Part shown: piece after piece, positions 1 through 10,201 of the stretch
Layout: every line of letters starts with the position of its first letter
Position numbering within the stretch: the first letter of the stretch is position 1
Origin: Sacculina carcini
Lineage: Eukaryota; Arthropoda; Thecostraca; Sacculinidae
DNA length: 64,000 nucleotides
Reading direction: 5' to 3'
Assembly: GCA_916048095.2 (NCBI GenBank)
Contig: OU696578.1
Location: 4,384,826 to 4,448,825 of the forward strand
The notes under the pieces: generated by a model
Databases searched by the model: none
Told to the model about the DNA's origin: nothing
The model's input: only the letters and a program-made list of their open reading frames with translations
Made by a program: the position numbers and the translations under genes

Positions 1-464
1 AAGAACTCAGACTTCAACCTTCCATCAGACATGCTCATCTTGCAACATTCGGTGTTTTCATCCTCCTTCGGATGTACTGCAGTCCCGCTAACAGCAATAA
101 CGCTTGAAAACGCGTCAACATTACTGTTTCTCCCCGGCTGTTTTAGCAACTTTCCGAACTCCACTCCACGTTTTGTGATTGTGACTTTTTCAAACTGATT
201 AATGATGTCCATTCCGAGAATTACATCGAACCCACTCACTACTTCCGGAAGGACAAGCACTTGCGCATACAATTCTTCACCATTGACCACGATACACGTT
301 TTACACGTACCTAAACACAAAATTTCACTTCCGTCTACTGTGACGACACGCTTTGGCTCCTCAATAAATGCCAAGCCACATTTTGCAGACACAATACTTT
401 TTGAACACCCGGTGTCGATCATAGCCGTCACTGTTCGTCCACATATTCGTACTCTCGCACTCAT
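1..464 (-). CDS. pol: Retrotransposon Pol, N-terminal protease region (partial)
   Basis: I translated this frame by hand from 464 down to base 1 and it stays open to the edge (about 154 codons). It contains the retropepsin signature: an MIDTGCS active-site loop near residues 15-21 and a VILGMDI flap/C-terminal motif near residues 77-83, the usual layout of a Gypsy aspartic protease that cleaves Gag-Pol. The start ATG overlaps the gag stop as TAATG, sharing one base, so translation probably couples by termination and reinitiation or by a frameshift rather than by a separate mRNA. Reverse transcriptase and integrase would follow beyond the left edge. Confidence 0.75.
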   Translation of the reverse strand, partial: MSARVRICGRTVTAMIDTGCSKSIVSAKCGLAFIEEPKRVVTVDGSEILCLGTCKTCIVVNGEELYAQVLVLPEVVSGFDVILGMDIINQFEKVTITKRGVEFGKLLKQPGRNSNVDAFSSVIAVSGTAVHPKEDENTECCKMSMSDGRLKSEF

Positions 465-1267
465 TAGACCCCCGCGTTGCGCCTCCACTGTACAGAGGGG
501 GAGCTTCTTGGCGCTGAAGCCCCCCCTACATCGTTTCCCTTTGCGCACTTTGCTGCAACATGTCCTGTCTGACCGCAATTGAAGCACACTATCGCGGAAC
601 GTCTGCAGTGTCGCGCCATATGGGCACCTCCGCAGTTGAAGCATCGTCCGTTGACGTTCCGACGACGTTCGACTGAACGTCGAATGGCAGCTGCTCCAGC
701 CACGGTGTCATCAGCTGAATCATCACCGGCCGCTACACATGCCGCCATGGTTCCAGAACTAGCTGAAGCATCTGCCCGTGTCAATATACGAGCCCTCGAG
801 ATCAGACGACTCATAGTTACTGTCTGCATATCGCCTTCCTGTAGTCCTGCCGAAACTCGGTCCGGAAACCCACTAATGAACGCCAACTTCACCGAAAGTT
901 CCAATCCCTGACTGACAAAACCGCACAAGCCAGCGAGTCGTCTAAGCTCATTTGCGTACACATCCACTTGCTCTCCTTGCCACTTCTTCTTCGTCAGCAT
1001 GGCAAATGATTCGACTGGATTGGGGGAAAACGCTTCTCGCAGTTTGGATTTGATCAAATCGTACCTTGACTGCGCCTCTTCATTGAGCTCGAGGTAGAGT
1101 GACAATGCTCCTCCTTCCAGAAATAGTGGCACAAAGGCATGCAGCTCAGTCACTCCTGTCAGCTTGGCCACAAGTTCTGCCTTCTTCAACCATGCGACTA
1201 CGTCGCCAGTACCGTCAAAATTCTTCATCATTGTTGTAGCCGAAATAGCTTGTGGTTTGATGTCCAT
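464..1267 (-). CDS. gag: Retrotransposon Gag with two CCHC zinc knuckles
   Basis: This is a 267-residue structural protein. Residues 1-150 resemble a Gypsy capsid region: a FDGTGDVVAWLKKAE start, an FLEGGALSLYLEL helix and a repeated basic/hydrophobic helical pattern. A basic linker with RRSVERRRN follows, then two nucleic-acid-binding knuckles near residues 208-240, CFNCGGAHMARHC and CFNCGQTGHVAAKC, both with intact C-C-H-C ligands. Gag would form the virus-like particle and package the element RNA. The ATG at 1267 is the first Met of the frame and lies about 490 bases inside the element. The stop TAA overlaps the pol ATG by one base. No frameshift or stop disrupts the gene, so this copy may be young; the LTR pair cannot be compared. 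Confidence 0.85.
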   Translation of the reverse strand: MDIKPQAISATTMMKNFDGTGDVVAWLKKAELVAKLTGVTELHAFVPLFLEGGALSLYLELNEEAQSRYDLIKSKLREAFSPNPVESFAMLTKKKWQGEQVDVYANELRRLAGLCGFVSQGLELSVKLAFISGFPDRVSAGLQEGDMQTVTMSRLISRARILTRADASASSGTMAACVAAGDDSADDTVAGAAAIRRSVERRRNVNGRCFNCGGAHMARHCRRSAIVCFNCGQTGHVAAKCAKGNDVGGASAPRSSPSVQWRRNAGV

Positions 1268-1754
1268 TTTTACACCACGAAAACAAAACTACCGTGTAAA
1301 ATGATGAACTCTATTGATGCGGACAACAAATATGATTTAACAACAACAAGATGAAAACTCACACTTACACAGTAGAGCAATAATCTCTCTCTAGGCTGGC
1401 ATAAATTATATCCACACAAACAGCACACAGAAGACTACCCCGACCAGTCCACACATAACCACACAACGCACGATGAGCACTACTACACCACTCGCGTCAT
1501 TACATACGAGCCGCTAACACCAGTACACGCTGCATACCAACATACAAACACGAAGTAGAATCACACGCATAAATACAGTGACGCACATACACACACACAC
1601 ACACAAGTCTACGCTCAGTCACACACAGGTACACACACAAGTCTACGCTCGCAGGCGCACACGCTCTCCTACACTAACGCTCAACTCAGCAAACGCATTC
1701 ACACCCACATTCATTCCTTCGCACAGCGTTCAATTTCTGACCAACAATACCACA
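1268..1754 (-). promoter_or_regulatory. 5' LTR and leader of the left-edge retrotransposon
   Basis: These 487 bases lie between the insertion boundary (TG at 1754 on the minus strand) and the gag ATG. They are CA/GT-rich on the plus strand (CACA runs near 1586-1640) and hold a TATAA-like stretch near 1405. The LTR/primer-binding-site boundary is not obvious: I found no clear TGG-starting tRNA complement, so LTR and leader cannot be separated without the other LTR. Confidence 0.45.
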
Positions 1755-2307
1755 GTATGGTAATATATAATTGAAACTACAGCATCTGTGTTGCTTTTGG
1801 CGAAGTTAGCCAGTAGCACAACAACATTTTCCAGTACAATTTCTGCTTTTTTATTGAGCTACTACGCCATCACCGCAACAGCCAATCAAAATCCAGCAAA
1901 GCGAACCAAACAAGCACGCCAACGCACACAAACAACAACAATAATAAACTAACATAAATCGCCAAACCAAAAAATCACCTTCTAAATTATTCATACAAAC
2001 ACACACGCACGCACACAGAGCACGCACGTACACACACATAACAGTATAGATATATAGCGCCGGCTATAGTCATACGCTGCGAATTTATAAGGACACCGAC
2101 ACTCAATCATATTTGTTACTAGTAATAGATAATAAGTACATATAAAATATATATATAAAATGTAATATTGTTTAGAATTTTACTACGTCTTATTTTGACT
2201 GGTTTTTAATATATTTTGGTACTCCTCGTTCAGTCCGTGGGCCTCGTATTTGAAACTCTTGATGTAAACGTATGTCTTTGCACGAGTCTGCGATGTATTG
2301 CTGTATA

Positions 2308-2310
<3 letters not shown>

Positions 2311-2354
<44 letters not shown>

Positions 2355-2361
2355 TGTGTGT
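2311..2361. repeat. (GT)n microsatellite
   Basis: An uninterrupted TG run of about 40 bases followed by GGTGTGTGTG. The same site in copy B (24211-24292) is longer and ends differently, showing length change after the duplication. Confidence 0.95.
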
Positions 2362-2433
2362 TATTTTGGTGTGACTCTGTTGTTTGAATGAATTGGTTTT
2401 GGAGTCACTGGGTTGTTTTTTACTCGTGAGTGT

Positions 2434-2501
2434 CACGTGACAAAACGCAATTGGTTTCTAGCTCTCTGATTGGTCGTACTGGCCATCTCGCCACTGATTG
2501 G
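2434..2501. promoter_or_regulatory. E-box plus three CCAAT boxes (putative promoter)
   Basis: CACGTG at 2434-2439 within a GTCACGTGAC palindrome is followed by three ATTGG (reverse CCAAT) motifs at 2450-2454, 2469-2473 and 2497-2501. CCAAT clusters of this type are NF-Y sites, and CACGTG is a bHLH E-box. The cluster lies just past the polyadenylation signal of the Q-rich gene and is kept in copy B (about 24363-24431). It could drive antisense transcription across the gene or leftward transcription; direction is not decided by the sequence. Confidence 0.4.
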
Positions 2502-2552
2502 TCACAACATTTGTTACCGCGGAAAATAAAAACATGAATGCAGAAAGTATTG

Positions 2553-2558
2553 TTTATT
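2553..2558 (-). terminator. Polyadenylation signal AATAAA of Q-rich gene A
   Basis: A canonical AATAAA on the minus strand, about 205 bases past the stop codon at 2764. It is conserved in copy B at 24482-24487. No nearer AATAAA was seen. Confidence 0.55.
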
Positions 2559-2763
2559 AATGTTGCGATTGAAATCAACATTTAGACGTTAATACTTTCT
2601 CAACACCGTGTTACAATGTGCCAAATTCACTCATTCATTCTCAATTCAGCTGGTTACGAATCAACGTCTGCTGAGTGATAGCGAGTGATATTGAGAATTT
2701 CGGCTGTAACACAAGTATATGGCAGCTAGTGGTACGTCAGATGTTGCACGTGACTGATGTTGT

Positions 2764-4842
2764 TCACATGCCTGTACCAGAACTTGCCAGATGATGTTCT
2801 GTGTGGATTAACTGTTCTGGACTATATCTCTGTGGCGGTTCATTAGTGGCCACAGACTGATGAAGGATGTTATATTGTTCATTGACTTGTGGCTGTGTAT
2901 AACTCTCCACAGGCTGCGCGTAACAGTTGAACTGTTGCTGGCTTATTTCATCAGTCGGAGCACGGCTTTCCTGGGGCTGGTCGTAGTGGGAGAATTGCTG
3001 TTGGCTGTTTGTTTGGGGAATTCGATAACTGCTCACATTTTGCTGCAAGTTGTTTGACTGTTCCTGATCGTTTGATTGTGGAGGAGCCGCCAGTTGCTGC
3101 ACATAATACTCAGTCACAAGTTGATAATTTGCCTCTGGCAATACATAACTTGCCAGAGGCTGTACGTAATAGATGAGCTCTTGTTGGACATTTGTCTGAG
3201 GAGACTGGGGCGTCCCCAGAGGCTGCGCCAAATTGTTATAGCACTGATGTTGTTCACTTGTTTGTGTCTCACAAGGACTTTCCGAGGTGTTGTTCAACTG
3301 ATGTTCATTTGTATGAGGCTGTTCATAGCTGGACATACTCTGCCCGTAACATCCTTGCTGCTGATTATCTGACTGTGCTGCTAAATATTCTTCTAGAGAA
3401 TACACGTAGCAGTTGAACTGCTGCTGAAGGCTTGCTGGTGGCAGCGCATATCCCGCCAGAGACTGTGAGTTGTAATAGTTGATTTGTTGTTCACTTGTAT
3501 ATGACACATCGTAGTTCTCCTGGGTCTGCTCGTAATTGGTAAACTGTTGTTGCTCGTTGGCTTGTAGCGGTTCATGAGTAGGAATTGTTTGTTGTATGTA
3601 ATTGATCTGTTCTGTGTAACTTGTTGATGCTGGCTCAGAGCTTGCTACACTCTGCTCCTGGAAGTTGAGCTGCTGTTTGATGTTTGTCTGAGATGGTTGA
3701 TAAGTTCCCAGTGGTTGATTAGTATTGTTGAGCTCCTGTTGGATGTTGTTTTGAGGCAGTTCGTCATTAATGACAGGTTTTGGTACGTAGCTGGTTTGTT
3801 CTGTACCATTTGCCTGTGGCGGTACATCTCCCGCCAGATGGTCCACTTGATAGTTGAATTGTTGATGTTGAGTCGTCTGTGGTGGAGCGTAATTCTCCAG
3901 TGGATAGACATAGAAGCAGAACTGCTGCTCGTAGTTCGCCAAGAGCGGTTCACATCCCGCGAGAGGCTGTGAGTTGTGATAGTTGAGACTTGTATGTGAA
4001 TGATCGTAGCTAGCTTGGAGCTGTTCTGAGTGGTAATACTGCTGGTGGTCGTTGGCCTGTGGCAGTTCATTGCTTGTAACAGGCTGTTGTGCATAGTTGA
4101 CATGCTCCGAGTAATTAGTCATTGGTGGTTCATAGCTCTCTACAGGTTGAGCTTGACTGTTGAACTCTTGAGAGAGGCTTGTCTGATATGTTTGATGATC
4201 CCCCAGAGGCTGCTGCAAGTGTTTGAACTGATCTTGACAATAATTTGTCTGCACGTGGGCGTATATCTGTTCTACATTACCATGCTGAGGAACGGCGCTT
4301 GTCAGTTGATGTTCGTAGGAGACTTGTTCTTGACCTTGAACTGTCTCTGCAGTTTCCAAACTTGTCATTGGTTGAACAAAGTAGGATAACTTTAGTTCAC
4401 TTTGTTGTTGCTGAGCATAGCTCGCTTGTGGCTGCTCGAAGTGATTGAACTCCTGTTGGATGTTGTTTTGAGGCAGTTCAGTATTAATTACAGGTTGTGG
4501 TACGTAGATGGTTTGATCTTTACCATTTTCCTGTGGCGGAGCATATCCCGCCTGAGGCTCCACTTGATAGTTTAGTTGTTGATGCTCACTGGTCTGTGTA
4601 GGAGCGTTGATGTCCAGTGGATTTACGTAGCAGCAGAACTGCTGCTCGTAACAGACCTGTGGGGGAGTATATCCCACCAGAGGTTGCACGTAATAATCTG
4701 TCACCAGTTGGTAGTTTGCCTCTGGCAATATATATGTTGCCAGAGGTTGTACGTAATAGTACAACGGTGACTGGATGTTTTCCAACGGTAGGTTGTAATC
4801 TACCATTGGCGGTATGTAGTTGAGAGGCGCATAGAAGGTCAT
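2764..4842 (-). CDS. Gln/Tyr/Pro-rich 21-residue-repeat protein, copy A
   Basis: A 692-codon uninterrupted frame starting at ATG 4842 (MTFYAPLNY). The open frame extends further upstream, but only from a TTG, and copy B shares the 4842 start. There is no signal peptide, membrane segment or catalytic motif. Almost the whole protein is about 30 degenerate repeats of about 21 residues, with consensus roughly Y-Y-V-Q-P-L-x-S-Y-x-x-P-Q-x-N-x-Q-Q-Q-F-N. A second-order repeat is also visible: units near residues 70-150 recur about 12 units later (compare YVPQPVINTELPQNNIQQ with YVPKPVINDELPQNNIQQ). The composition (Q, Y, N, P, S; few charges; a few Cys) is prion-like and disordered, as in some structural, adhesive or phase-separating proteins; a specific function is not supported. 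AATAAA follows the stop by about 205 bases. The upstream CGGTAGGTCA could be a 3' splice site for a 5' UTR exon (weak). I do not recognise the family. Confidence 0.65.
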   Translation of the reverse strand: MTFYAPLNYIPPMVDYNLPLENIQSPLYYYVQPLATYILPEANYQLVTDYYVQPLVGYTPPQVCYEQQFCCYVNPLDINAPTQTSEHQQLNYQVEPQAGYAPPQENGKDQTIYVPQPVINTELPQNNIQQEFNHFEQPQASYAQQQQSELKLSYFVQPMTSLETAETVQGQEQVSYEHQLTSAVPQHGNVEQIYAHVQTNYCQDQFKHLQQPLGDHQTYQTSLSQEFNSQAQPVESYEPPMTNYSEHVNYAQQPVTSNELPQANDHQQYYHSEQLQASYDHSHTSLNYHNSQPLAGCEPLLANYEQQFCFYVYPLENYAPPQTTQHQQFNYQVDHLAGDVPPQANGTEQTSYVPKPVINDELPQNNIQQELNNTNQPLGTYQPSQTNIKQQLNFQEQSVASSEPASTSYTEQINYIQQTIPTHEPLQANEQQQFTNYEQTQENYDVSYTSEQQINYYNSQSLAGYALPPASLQQQFNCYVYSLEEYLAAQSDNQQQGCYGQSMSSYEQPHTNEHQLNNTSESPCETQTSEQHQCYNNLAQPLGTPQSPQTNVQQELIYYVQPLASYVLPEANYQLVTEYYVQQLAAPPQSNDQEQSNNLQQNVSSYRIPQTNSQQQFSHYDQPQESRAPTDEISQQQFNCYAQPVESYTQPQVNEQYNILHQSVATNEPPQRYSPEQLIHTEHHLASSGTGM

Positions 4843-5498
4843 GGCTATTGCTGGCGATGACAGATGAAGCAAATTTGTCGTGAAACAACAAAGCTGTCAC
4901 TTCAGTCAAATCCACAATACGATTGAATACACAAAGTTCGTTGACCTACCGTTCGATTAAAAACATACAAATAACGTGATAGCGCCGCTTAAGATCGCCT
5001 GAAATTATTTAGTTTTTTATATTATTTTCGTTAGTTCTTAATTGAGGCTAGTATTGAGATATATCTACCTGTTGTATGAAATAATGCCATTCCATTCTAT
5101 AGCATTATATCAGTGAATATGTCTTGATAATTTATATTTCATACTACTGTTTATTCAGTTTATTTTGCGATTCTTCTGCATATTTATACGGTAATGTTGC
5201 TGGGTTTTTCATATGAGTTGGGCATAGAATCACATTAATTAAAGTAATTCAATTTTTTTTGGTATTGAATTGAAATTAATTTATAATTAATTAAATTTCA
5301 GGTGTGTGCGTGTGTACAAAATCAAATTTTGATTCCGTCAAGCAAATATTTTATTTTTCGAATTCATCAACAAGGTGAAATGGAAAGATTGTCAACGCTG
5401 TAATTTGTATGACTGCACTATTTATATACCTTGATGATCAGGCAACAGTGAGAGAAGAGCAATAACATTATCTGAACAATACAGATTAAGAAACCTCA

Positions 5499-5537
5499 TT
5501 AACCCATTAGCCGGCAGTGATCTAAAAAAAGATCACC
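5499..5537. mobile_element. piggyBac-like terminal sequence (single end)
   Basis: TTAA is followed by CCCATTAGCCGGCAGTGATC and a short hairpin GTGATCT-A6-AGATCAC. TTAA targets with CC-starting termini are typical of piggyBac elements. The same sequence is at about 31968-32008 in copy B. I did not find the opposite end, so the element's extent is unknown. Confidence 0.3.
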
Positions 5538-6073
5538 AATTTCAACTATTTTTTCTCAGAATTGTTTTTTGATATGATGAATATAATATATTCGTTATAA
5601 TATTTGCACCTGTGATGAAATGTATTGTAAGGAGAAATAACGAAGGCACAAACAACAACAATATGGTTTCACAATACACCTGCACGCCCGTGCAGACAAG
5701 TCACTCAATACTTCCCCGAAAACCACTTCACATTAAACGCAGTAACACCCACACGACACCATCTCATGCACGACACTCCCGATTCATGATAATATCGCTC
5801 CGCAATACGCATACACACAAACATACATACACATACATATACACACACACTGCACGCGCCACTTCCTTGACCGAACAAGGCAGCTGCAATTCACATATCG
5901 GTGCACCCGTACAACATTGAAGCAGGGGGCGCAACTACTTGAAACCGCATCGCCTGCACTGCCACGTGCAGGCTCGCTCAAAACTACAATACTCGCATAT
6001 ACACAAAGTGCAGTATCTGCTATTGAGCTCACACATCCCACGCTCCAAACATCTCACCACACCCTCCGGTTCG

Positions 6074-8592
6074 AACGGTGTACGAAATGCTCGCAAACAC
6101 GTGCAACCGTATCTCACGCTCAAGACCCATCGCCACATCTCATCAACGTGGTTAGCGATGCGCGAACTTCTCGAGAGAAATTCGCTGCGAGACCTATAGA
6201 AATTATCCTGAAGAAGTTAGGTCTGATTTTCTTGCTTAGGGCTGGTACCTATGATGAGGAAATCGCCGCGGAATAGAGCGTCAAATAGTTGCAATCATGT
6301 AGAGTTTACCAAGCGCTGATTATAACTAACAATAGATGCTGCTGTGTTAATGGTGTTATGCTGCACTCGTAATGTAGGTGAGGCGGAATTACATGCACAG
6401 CACATACGACAGGAACGTGGGGCAGAATGAACTGCAGGGCTACATTTAGTACGGTTGAAGCGCCATCTGGAGTCTTGATCGCTCGAGCAAAATTTCACAT
6501 GGTTGTCGGGCAATAGAAGTATGGGGGACACCAGTGTTATTTACTATACCTTTTACAATTGCATATGTCCCAACTGATATCAAAATTGCTATCAAAATCA
6601 AAATCCCAGCTAGAACCACAATGTATGTTTTTGTTTTTTCATTTAATATCAAACCTAATTGTTATCAGTACATTTGATTGTATCTCACATGAACAATTTA
6701 GCATTTGTCGTAAAACACAGCTACGTACTACTTAATATGTACTATTCAATTATGTGGTATGGTATGTACTACAATCTCAATGCAGATATGTACCGTGTGT
6801 GCTTACTTTAATGAGAAACTTTATCAGTCAATATATCAATGTCAGCGAATAGGGCCACTGTTCTCGGAGAGCACTCGCTAGCAAATCGTACACACACACA
6901 CACACATACACCTACAGAAACATAAAACTTTCAGAGACGGTACATTTCGTCTTATGGCAAGTGTTCAGGCAATGCCTCCTAGACTACTCTATATACCATT
7001 TACAAGTCAATTTGGCAAAAGTGAAAATCAATTTGGTAATTCTTACAGCTTGAGGTGGAATTCGCATTCGTAATTCATAATCATATTGTGTATTAGTGTT
7101 TTAGTAACAAATTTATTACTCATGCAAATGATATCAATTAATGCTTTCTTATGTTAAAGAATATATATAATCTAAGAAGCTGCCATGGAGGGATTTATTT
7201 TTAGGAAGCCCATCAAAATGATATGTCAAGTGATTGGGCTTAGCTCCGGTTCAAGGTTAATATTTAAATAAACTATATATAATTAATTTGTTTTACTTAT
7301 GTATTTCAATTAACTTATGTAAGCTCAGGTAGCTGGCAGGGGAAATTCGTTTTCAGTAACAGACCTTCCACCTCAAGCCCAATATGCAGTGTGTGGTTGA
7401 ATTCAACAAAAACAAATATATGCACAATAAACACATGAATACGACGACGCTACGTGACGACACAACACAACTCCACGAACACGGTTCTCGCTGGCCAACT
7501 GCCCCGAAACATGAAACGCTTCAGCGTTCGACCGTTGTGTGCATTGTGGTGGTCTGCAGTTTAATATCATGTGTAAATAATATTGCTGCGGCATATGTGA
7601 GCAGTTTGCGGCGATTGCGTTTCACACTGTTATTTCTGCTTGTATTTTGTGAGTGATTTTTATATGCGTGTATTTAAATTAATTGTTTGCTGTATTATGT
7701 TTTAGCATTGTTCATATAAGTTATGTATTTAGAAATTGTTATGTTCTTATTGCTGCGTGGGCCACACTTGTTTCTGATTGGTCCACGTCTGACCTGGGTC
7801 GCTGGCGTGGTACCCCATTGGCCCACGTCACCACAGGCCGACCCTATAAAGGGACACACACACTCACTCTCGCCTTTTTTCCGTTGTGATCGTGACGCTG
7901 GCTGGTTGTGTCTCAATATATAGTGTCTTTGAGTCTTAGTATTGTTTTCTGTAGCTCGTTGCTACAGCATCACTCATTCAAACGCAGCCAAATGGCGTGA
8001 AACCTCTGCATGAAATGCAGCACACACCATGGTATCCTCCCATTAAGACACCCAAACATATCCTATCCTCCCAAATATTACGCATGAAAACGACACTGAA
8101 ACCACAATATTTATCCTGTCATCGGCAAGGATTTTTTATGCATCTCCCAAGTGTAAATGTTAACATTTTCACGGCTTGCCTTAATTTGATATTAAATGAA
8201 ATTTGATATGCAATTCAACATGATTTAGTTATTTGCAATGATGCCGTCCAGGTCTTCATACAGGCACAGCGAGATATGATGGAATCCATGTATGGAGAAA
8301 ATGCCGTTTGAATTGAGTGGCCGGAGCAGCGTGATTGGCGGAATGTTTAGAAATATTACACATGTAAAGCAATGCTCTACGTCACAGCCGCATTTGTTCA
8401 TCAATTACCAAGTTGTTTTACCAATTTACATTAAACTAACATTCATTCATGGGCTCATAGATTATCAGAGCAGCAGCAAATCAACAACAACAACATGAAT
8501 CTTGACAACAGAATAAAGATTGCATCAACATATAGACAACAACGGTGTAACGGTTGAGACAGACGCATTATATTTCCACATTTGCAACAATA
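6074..8592. repeat. Duplicated non-coding block S (copy 1, left part)
   Basis: Colinear with about 56830-58930 (copy 2); its second half (from about 6940) is also colinear with 59670-60840 (copy 3). Copy 1 differs mainly by the solo LTR at 7545-7966. No convincing coding sequence is present; short frames are shared only because the copies are recent. It contains a CA run at 6892-6905 and AT-rich DNA. Confidence 0.88.
7545..7966 (+). mobile_element. Solo LTR (422 bp) with 4-bp target duplication
   Basis: The insert begins TGTGGTGGTC and ends TTGCTACA, i.e. TG...CA, and is flanked by GCAT on both sides (7541-7544 and 7967-7970). The paralogous sites at 58305-58308 and 60280-60283 carry one GCAT and no insert, which fixes the boundaries. 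Promoter signals inside support an LTR read on the plus strand: ATTGG (reverse CCAAT) at 7777 and TATAAAG at 7845-7851. No internal retroelement sequence is present, so it probably arose by LTR-LTR recombination. The parent family is not identified in the window. Confidence 0.85.
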
Positions 8593-8613
8593 TCTATATA
8601 TATAAAAGAGATC

Positions 8614-8694
<81 letters not shown>

Positions 8695-10168
8695 TGTGTG
8701 TTCACCATCCTTGGTCCATTTTCTATCAGCTAATACTCGGTCACCACTTGGCGTACCCGCTAACAATTTATACCATCACGCTGGAAATTTTCATGTCTAC
8801 ACTTAACACTAAATTTTAAATAATAAAAATGAAATCAGAAAAAGTTATAGCGGTAAAAATACAAAATGAACCCTAAAAAATGCGAAAATTGTGGTCAATT
8901 TTCTGAAGACTACTTCTCCTAAACCAGCAATGGTACAACTATACAAATTATACCACTGTGTATAAAATTTTATCTTCTACTCAGCGCATTATAATTTATA
9001 CCCAAAAATTGAATATAAAACATGTAAAATGGAAAAAAATTCAATCTACATTCAAAATATTATTTTAACTCCACGCGTCCGATTTTCTATACGTTTTTCT
9101 CTATTTCTCAAAAACTAATTAATACACATCTAAATAAATAATACCATCAGGCTGGAAATTTTGTTTGCTACAACACAGTATAATTTGTAATTTTCCAAAG
9201 TGTTTTAAAAAAAAAGTTACGGCGGTGTGAAGTGTAAATGACAAAGTCAAAAAGGCAAAATTAGCACACAAAAAAGTGAATATTTTGGTCAATATTCCGC
9301 TATCTATTCCTCATAAACCAGCAATGGTACAGCTATAAAAGTTATACTATTGTGTAGATAATTTTGTGTTTTACAAGAAAAGTTATAATTTTTACCCACA
9401 AATGATACAAAAACGTGTAAAATTGGCAAAATTCTCAAATACATCCAAAATTACACTTGAACACCGGGCGACTAAAATTAATTCATTTTTCTACTATTTC
9501 ACAGTGGGTATTTGTTACACATACAAATAAATTATACCATCATGCTAAAAATCTTGTTTTCTACAATACGGTATAATTTGTAATTATCCAAAGTGTATCT
9601 GAAGGAAGTTATGGCGGTGTAAAGTCAAAATGTCATGTTACCAATTTGACAGCTATTATGCGTACTTGCGATTACACATGGTATATACACTGATTTAATT
9701 TCACTGAAGTCCAATCACAATTGACGCACTTTCGATAACACAGGAATATACTACTGTGTAGAGAATTTTGTGCTCTACAAGATAAGCTATAGTTTATACC
9801 CACAAATGATACAAAAAACGTGTAAAATTGGCAAAATTCTCAAATACATCCAAAATTACACTTGAACACCGGGCGACTAAAATTAATTCATTTTTCTACT
9901 ATTTCTCAGTAACTATTTGTTAAACATAAAAATAAATTATACCATCGTGCTAGAAATCATGTTTTCTACAATACGGTATAATTTGTAATTTTCCAAAGTG
10001 TATCTGAAGGGAGTTACGGCGGTGTAAAGTCAAAAAGACATATTGCCAATTTGACATCTATTATGCGCACTTGCGATTACACAGGAATATACTACTGTGT
10101 AGATAATTTGTGTGTAGTGTAGACAGACTATTTCTCAGGAACTATATATATATATATAAAAGAGATCA

Positions 10169-10201
<33 letters not shown>

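Larger units (their letters stand above)
1..1754 (-). mobile_element. LTR retrotransposon, 5' part (LTR, gag, start of pol), truncated by window edge
   Basis: Read on the minus strand, the element starts with TGTGGTATTG at 1754, runs through an LTR/leader, a gag frame and the protease part of pol, and leaves the window at base 1. The boundary at 1754/1755 is supported by the duplicated copies: the sequence from GTATGG onward (1755) also occurs at 23656 and 63955, where it is preceded by quite different DNA, so this retroelement appears to have inserted at that point in copy A only. The 3' LTR and target duplication lie outside the window. The Gag and protease type fits Ty3/Gypsy (inference; no RT is visible here). 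Confidence 0.8.
1755..6073. repeat. Segmental duplication, copy A (Q-rich gene unit)
   Basis: Colinear with 23656-32553 apart from the Gypsy insertion in the latter and scattered single-base changes and small indels. It starts at GTATGG (1755/23656/63955) and ends near CCTCCGGTTCG (about 6073 and 32553). It holds the Q-rich gene, a GT microsatellite and CCAAT-box cluster downstream of that gene, and about 1.2 kb upstream of it. In that upstream part (4843-6073) I see no coding region, only AT-rich DNA, a piggyBac-like end near 5499 and CA-rich sequence at 5810-5850. Confidence 0.93.

Noticed and set aside
2860..4770. Many plus-strand and alternative minus-strand frames over the Q-rich gene
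   Set aside because: Shadows of the minus-strand repeat gene: the codon bias of CAG/TAT repeats keeps other frames open.
4843..4872. Longer 702-codon start for Q-rich gene A
   Set aside because: It begins at TTG, not ATG, and copy B does not share it; the ATG at 4842 is common to both.
5612..6276. Overlapping frames on both strands in copy A
   Set aside because: Low-complexity CA-rich DNA and recently duplicated non-coding sequence; no motif, and frames differ between copies.
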